A stretch of DNA of 64,000 nucleotides. Source: Streptomyces triculaminicus (lineage in GTDB: Bacteria; Actinomycetota; Actinomycetes; Streptomycetales; Streptomycetaceae). Shown here in pieces: positions 61,156 through 64,000 of this stretch. Made by a program: the position numbers and the translations under genes. The DNA is taken from assembly GCF_017349075.1 (NCBI RefSeq), contig NZ_JAFMOF010000001.1, positions 1,116,001 through 1,180,000 of the forward strand, read 5' to 3'. How positions within the stretch are numbered: the stretch's first letter is position 1; every line of letters begins with the position of its first letter. Under the pieces are notes generated by a model, which saw only the letters and a program-made list of their open reading frames with translations, made no database searches and had not been told where the DNA came from.

Positions 61156-61638
61156 ATGACGACGACGAAGCCGGACATCCCGAACCCCGACACGGCCAAC
61201 CTCGCCGGCCAGCCCATCGGCTACTGGAGCTGGGTCGCCAACAAGGCCGTGATCCGGCACATCCGCGCGGCCATGGCCCAGGTGGACATCACCCAGCCAC
61301 AGTGGTGGATCCTCAACCGCGTCGAAGCCGCCACGGACGGGCTGACGCGCCAGGAGCTGCACGGGCTGCTGGCCACGTTCCTCGACGAGGGGCGCGATTC
61401 GATCGACCTGGCGCTCGACTCCCTCGTCGCCCGCGCCTGGGTGACGGGCCCGGACGACGCCGGCCGCTTCCGGCTGACCGACGCCGGCCGTGCGGCCAAG
61501 GAGCGGACCAAGGAGGTCGTCGTGCGGGTGCGCGGGGAGATCCACGACGGCATCGGCGACGAGGAGTACGCGACCGTGGTCAGGGTGCTGCAGCGGATGG
61601 TCGAGAACACCGGGGGCATCGGGGCGCTCTCTTCCTGA
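61156..61638 (+). CDS. MarR family winged-helix regulator
   Basis: This is a 160-aa regulator, of the size usual for MarR proteins. It starts MTTTKPDIPNPDTANLAGQP; no ribosome binding site is visible, in line with a leaderless start. Conserved parts are QPQWWILNRVEAATDGLTRQ (N-terminal helix to wing), LARAWVTGPDDAGRFRLTDAG-like recognition/wing region, and a C-terminal dimer helix (YATVVRVLQRMVENTGG). The upstream palindrome may be its own operator. The ligand is unknown. Confidence 0.88.
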   Translation: MTTTKPDIPNPDTANLAGQPIGYWSWVANKAVIRHIRAAMAQVDITQPQWWILNRVEAATDGLTRQELHGLLATFLDEGRDSIDLALDSLVARAWVTGPDDAGRFRLTDAGRAAKERTKEVVVRVRGEIHDGIGDEEYATVVRVLQRMVENTGGIGALSS

Positions 61639-61817
61639 GCACGCGCCGACCACTCCCTGACTACGCGCCTCTTGGCCGCTATCGCGCCTCCAAACGTACT
61701 TTCGGCCGCACCGGTCCCGGACCTTTCCCCTAAGGGATGTCACAGGTCGGCCGCAATGCCGGGCTCGTAGCCCCGGGCCCGGCTCCCGGACACTCCGGGA
61801 CCGGGTACGTTCAAAGC

Positions 61818-62744
61818 GTGGCTGGATTCAGGATGGGACGCGGACGGGACTCGCACGACCCCGGACCCGCGCGGCAAGGACAGCAGGCTCCCTACGGCGG
61901 CCAGGGTGCGCCGGGGCAGCCCGGCATACCCGGTTACGGCGGCGGCCAGCAGCAGTGGCAGCAGCAGCCCGGCGGGTACGACGAGCCGGAGTACTTCGGC
62001 AACGGCGGGCACCAGGCGCCGCCGCAGTCCGGGTACGGGCAGCAGTACGGCGGGCCGGCGGCCCACGACCCGTACTACGGCCGGACCCCCGACGATCCGG
62101 GCCGCACGCAGCAGTTCAGCCTCGGCGAGGCGCCGGACGCGTACGGCGGGTACGGCGGCGACGCCCCGTACGGCGACGCCGGGGTGCCCGCCCCGCCCCC
62201 CGGGCCGCGGCTGCACTGGAAGGACCTGCTGAGCGGCATCGTGCTGCGCCCGCAGGGGACGTTCTGGCAGATGCGCGACCACGCCATGTGGGGCCCGGCG
62301 CTGATCGTCACGTTCGTCTACGGCCTGCTCGCCGTCTTCGGCTTCGACAAGGCCCGCGAGGACGTCCTGAACGCCTCGCTCGCCAACAGCCTGCCGGCGG
62401 TGCTGATCACCGGCGTCGTGGTGGTGATCGCCGGGCTGATCCTGGGCGCTGTCACCCACACCCTCGCCCGGCAGCTCGGCGGCGACGGCCTCTGGCAGCC
62501 GACGGTCGGCCTGTCGATGCTGATCATGTCGATCTCGGACGCGCCCCGGCTGCTCTTCGCGATGTTCCTGGGCGGCGACAGCACGCTCGTGCAGGTGCTG
62601 GGCTGGGCCACCTGGGTGGCCGGCGGCGCCCTGCTGACCTCGATGGTCGCCAAGTCGCACGACCTGCCCTGGCCGCGGGCGCTGGGCGCCTCGGCGATCC
62701 AGCTGGTCGCGCTGCTGTCGCTGATGAAGCTGGGCACGCTGTAG
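61818..62744 (+). CDS. Yip1 domain membrane protein
   Basis: This is a 308-aa protein. The GTG at 61818 (VAGFRMGRGRDSHDPGPARQ) is the start found in Streptomyces homologues; the frame is open upstream from 61737 but without an RBS. Residues 1-145 are a Gly/Gln/Pro/Tyr-rich disordered region. The C-terminal half is a Yip1-type domain with five membrane helices, LHWKDLLSGIVLRPQGTFWQ at its entry, GPALIVTFVYGLLAVFGF and following. Function unknown; the family is found in bacterial envelopes and eukaryotic vesicle traffic. Confidence 0.85.
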   Translation: MAGFRMGRGRDSHDPGPARQGQQAPYGGQGAPGQPGIPGYGGGQQQWQQQPGGYDEPEYFGNGGHQAPPQSGYGQQYGGPAAHDPYYGRTPDDPGRTQQFSLGEAPDAYGGYGGDAPYGDAGVPAPPPGPRLHWKDLLSGIVLRPQGTFWQMRDHAMWGPALIVTFVYGLLAVFGFDKAREDVLNASLANSLPAVLITGVVVVIAGLILGAVTHTLARQLGGDGLWQPTVGLSMLIMSISDAPRLLFAMFLGGDSTLVQVLGWATWVAGGALLTSMVAKSHDLPWPRALGASAIQLVALLSLMKLGTL

Positions 62745-62765
62745 CCGTAGCCGTACGGCAGCCAC

Positions 62766-62817
62766 GGGGAAGGGCCCGTCGCGATCTCGTCTCCGAGATC
62801 GCGACGGGCCCTTCCCC
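62766..62817. terminator. bidirectional terminator between Yip1 and phosphoribosyltransferase genes
   Basis: A 24-bp perfect stem (beginning GGGGAAGGGCCCGTCGCG) around a 4-nt loop TCTC lies between two convergent genes, 22 nt after the Yip1 stop and 18 nt before the end of the other. Confidence 0.9.
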
Positions 62818-62834
62818 GTTGGCGTTCAGCGCGC

Positions 62835-63332
62835 TCAGGCGTCGAGGATCTGGCCCTCGCGGCGCACCACCGGCGGCTCGACGGACCACGGGAAGTTGAT
62901 CCACTCGTCCGTCTTCTTCCAGACGTACTCGCACTTCACGAGCGAGTGGCTCTTCTCGTAGATGACCGCGCTGCGCACCTCGGCGACGTGGTCGAGGCAG
63001 AAGTCGTGCACGAGCTTGAGCGTCTTGCCGGTGTCGGCGACGTCGTCGGCGATCAGGACCTTCTTGTTGGAGAAGTCGATCGCGTTCGGGACGGGGGAGA
63101 GCATGACCGGCATCTCCAGCGTCGTACCGACGCCCGTGTAGAACTCGACGTTCACCAGGTGGATGTTCTTGCAGTCCAGCGCGTAGGCGAGGCCGCCCGC
63201 GACGAAGACGCCGCCGCGCGCGATGGACAGGATGATGTCCGGCTCGTAGCCGTCGTCCGCGATGGTCTGCGCCAGCTCACGGACGGCCTGCCCGAAGATC
63301 GGGTAGGTCAGGTTCTCGCGGATATCGCTCAC
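62835..63332 (-). CDS. purine-type phosphoribosyltransferase
   Basis: This 165-aa protein starts at GTG 63332 (VSDIRENLTYPIFGQAVREL). An upstream in-frame ATG would add 62 residues without homology. The PRPP-binding motif is VLIADDVADTGKTL, and the N-terminal PPi loop is ILSIARGGVFVAGGL. The family acts in purine salvage (xanthine/guanine), forming nucleotides from base plus PRPP. The base cannot be assigned from the motif. Its 29-bp distance to dcd suggests a shared transcript. Confidence 0.88.
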   Translation of the reverse strand: MSDIRENLTYPIFGQAVRELAQTIADDGYEPDIILSIARGGVFVAGGLAYALDCKNIHLVNVEFYTGVGTTLEMPVMLSPVPNAIDFSNKKVLIADDVADTGKTLKLVHDFCLDHVAEVRSAVIYEKSHSLVKCEYVWKKTDEWINFPWSVEPPVVRREGQILDA

Positions 63333-63361
63333 TGTTGCTCTTCGCCTTGTTCCCTGGTCGC

Positions 63362-63937
63362 TCAGACCTGCGTGCGGTGGAAATTCTGGAAGGACCGCGA
63401 GGGCGTCGGCCCGCGCTGGCCCTGGTACCGGGAACCGTGCTTCGCGGACCCGTAGGGATGTTCGACGGGCGACGTCAGCCGGAACATGCACAGCTGCCCG
63501 ATCTTCATCCCGGGCCACAGCTTGATCGGCAGCGTGGCCATGTTCGACAGCTCCAGCGTCACGTGCCCGGAGAAGCCCGGGTCGATGAAGCCGGCCGTGG
63601 AGTGCGTCAGCAGGCCGAGCCGGCCGAGGCTGGACTTGCCCTCCAGACGCGAGGCGACGTCGTCCGGGAGCGTGATCACCTCGTAGGTGGAGGCCAGCAC
63701 GAACTCACCGGGGTGGAGGATGAACGCCTCGTCGCCCTCCGGCACCACCTCGCGCGTGAGGTCCGCCTGCTCGACCGCGGGGTCGATGTGCGGGTACCGG
63801 TGGTTCTCGAACACCCGGAAGTAGCGGTCGAGCCGCACATCGATGCTCGACGGCTGCACCATCGATTCGTCGAACGGGTCGATCCGCACTCGGCCGGCGT
63901 CGATCTCGGCCCGGATGTCCTTGTCTGAGAGAAGCAC
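63362..63937 (-). CDS. dcd: dCTP deaminase
   Basis: This 191-aa trimeric enzyme starts [20 protein letters not shown] at GTG 63937; an upstream ATG at 63967 adds ten unconserved residues. Conserved blocks are [51 protein letters not shown] (catalytic Glu) and [13 protein letters not shown]. The [11 protein letters not shown] block follows the mycobacterial bifunctional dCTP deaminase/dUTPase type and not the E. coli type, so it may make dUMP directly; this is inference from motif memory. The gene is intact within the window. Confidence 0.93.
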   Translation of the reverse strand: MLLSDKDIRAEIDAGRVRIDPFDESMVQPSSIDVRLDRYFRVFENHRYPHIDPAVEQADLTREVVPEGDEAFILHPGEFVLASTYEVITLPDDVASRLEGKSSLGRLGLLTHSTAGFIDPGFSGHVTLELSNMATLPIKLWPGMKIGQLCMFRLTSPVEHPYGSAKHGSRYQGQRGPTPSRSFQNFHRTQV

Positions 63938-64000
63938 GCCTCGAGGATACGCAAAGAAGACGGACAACCTGACAACGCGGGCCCGGGCCGCCCCGGCCCG

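Overview
The window is high-GC chromosomal DNA from a Streptomyces or close relative. The evidence is the very high third-position GC, frequent GTG starts, an Lsr2 family protein (LsrL type), HspR with HAIR operators, a short Csp, a Streptomyces-type parS site, and gene neighbourhoods that match the conserved core of Streptomyces chromosomes. No integrase, transposase, phage or CRISPR genes are visible, so this is mainly core chromosome.

Layout. 1-6.1 kb: de novo purine genes purM (partial), purF, a mycothiol-dependent-type MDMPI/SCP protein, and the overlapping purL-purQ-purS operon, all on the minus strand. 6.4-11.5 kb: lsrL, three tandem tRNA-Gly(UCC) genes with an abnormal elbow, and a tRNA-Gly(GCC)-plus-terminator unit that occurs twice and brackets a four-gene ABC exporter/DesKR-like two-component module. 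11.5-23.9 kb: an OmpR-type two-component pair, purC, a DMFase-like protein, a degenerate M48-like membrane protein, purD, a SLATT protein, an unknown protein and a glycosyltransferase/polytopic fusion. 24-28.7 kb: GntR regulator, class III aminotransferase, cold-shock gene with a structured leader, and a receptor Ser/Thr kinase. 28.7-41.7 kb: purA, a degenerate diacylglycerol-kinase-like protein, a DesKR-type pair, the kynA-kynU-kynB tryptophan catabolic operon, DUF3151, an MFS exporter, fba, a parS palindrome, pyrE, an aldose epimerase and an SRPBCC protein. 41.7-49.2 kb: an oxidoreductase/AraC divergent pair, a membrane spermidine-synthase-like protein, DUF2617, an aminotransferase, a PIG-V-like mannosyltransferase and YbjN. 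49.3-58 kb: clpB, a PPOX protein, a twice-frameshifted gene, a pair of DnaA boxes, and the dnaK-grpE-dnaJ-hspR operon with HAIR sites. 58-64 kb: an EtfD-like Fe-S membrane oxidoreductase, Uma2, a MarR gene behind a MerR/SoxR-like promoter, a Yip1 protein, a phosphoribosyltransferase and dcd.

How it fits together. Much of the window serves nucleotide metabolism: purM, F, L, Q, S, C, D, A, plus pyrE, a purine-type phosphoribosyltransferase and dcd. A second block is protein quality control under HspR. From memory of S. coelicolor numbering, the left part runs from about SCO4087 down to about SCO4066 and the right part from about SCO3629 up to about SCO3698. That is the order expected at one end of a large inversion around the replication origin, and the parS site and DnaA boxes fit an origin-proximal location.

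The most interesting observations are: the three tRNA-Gly(UCC) genes, which lack the D-loop GG and carry GTGC in place of GTTC in the T-arm, as in the cell-wall-dedicated tRNAs of staphylococci; the parS site inside a perfect 40-bp palindrome; a DnaA box pair downstream of hspR; and a MerR/SoxR-style operator in front of a MarR gene. All functional statements are read from sequence without database searches.
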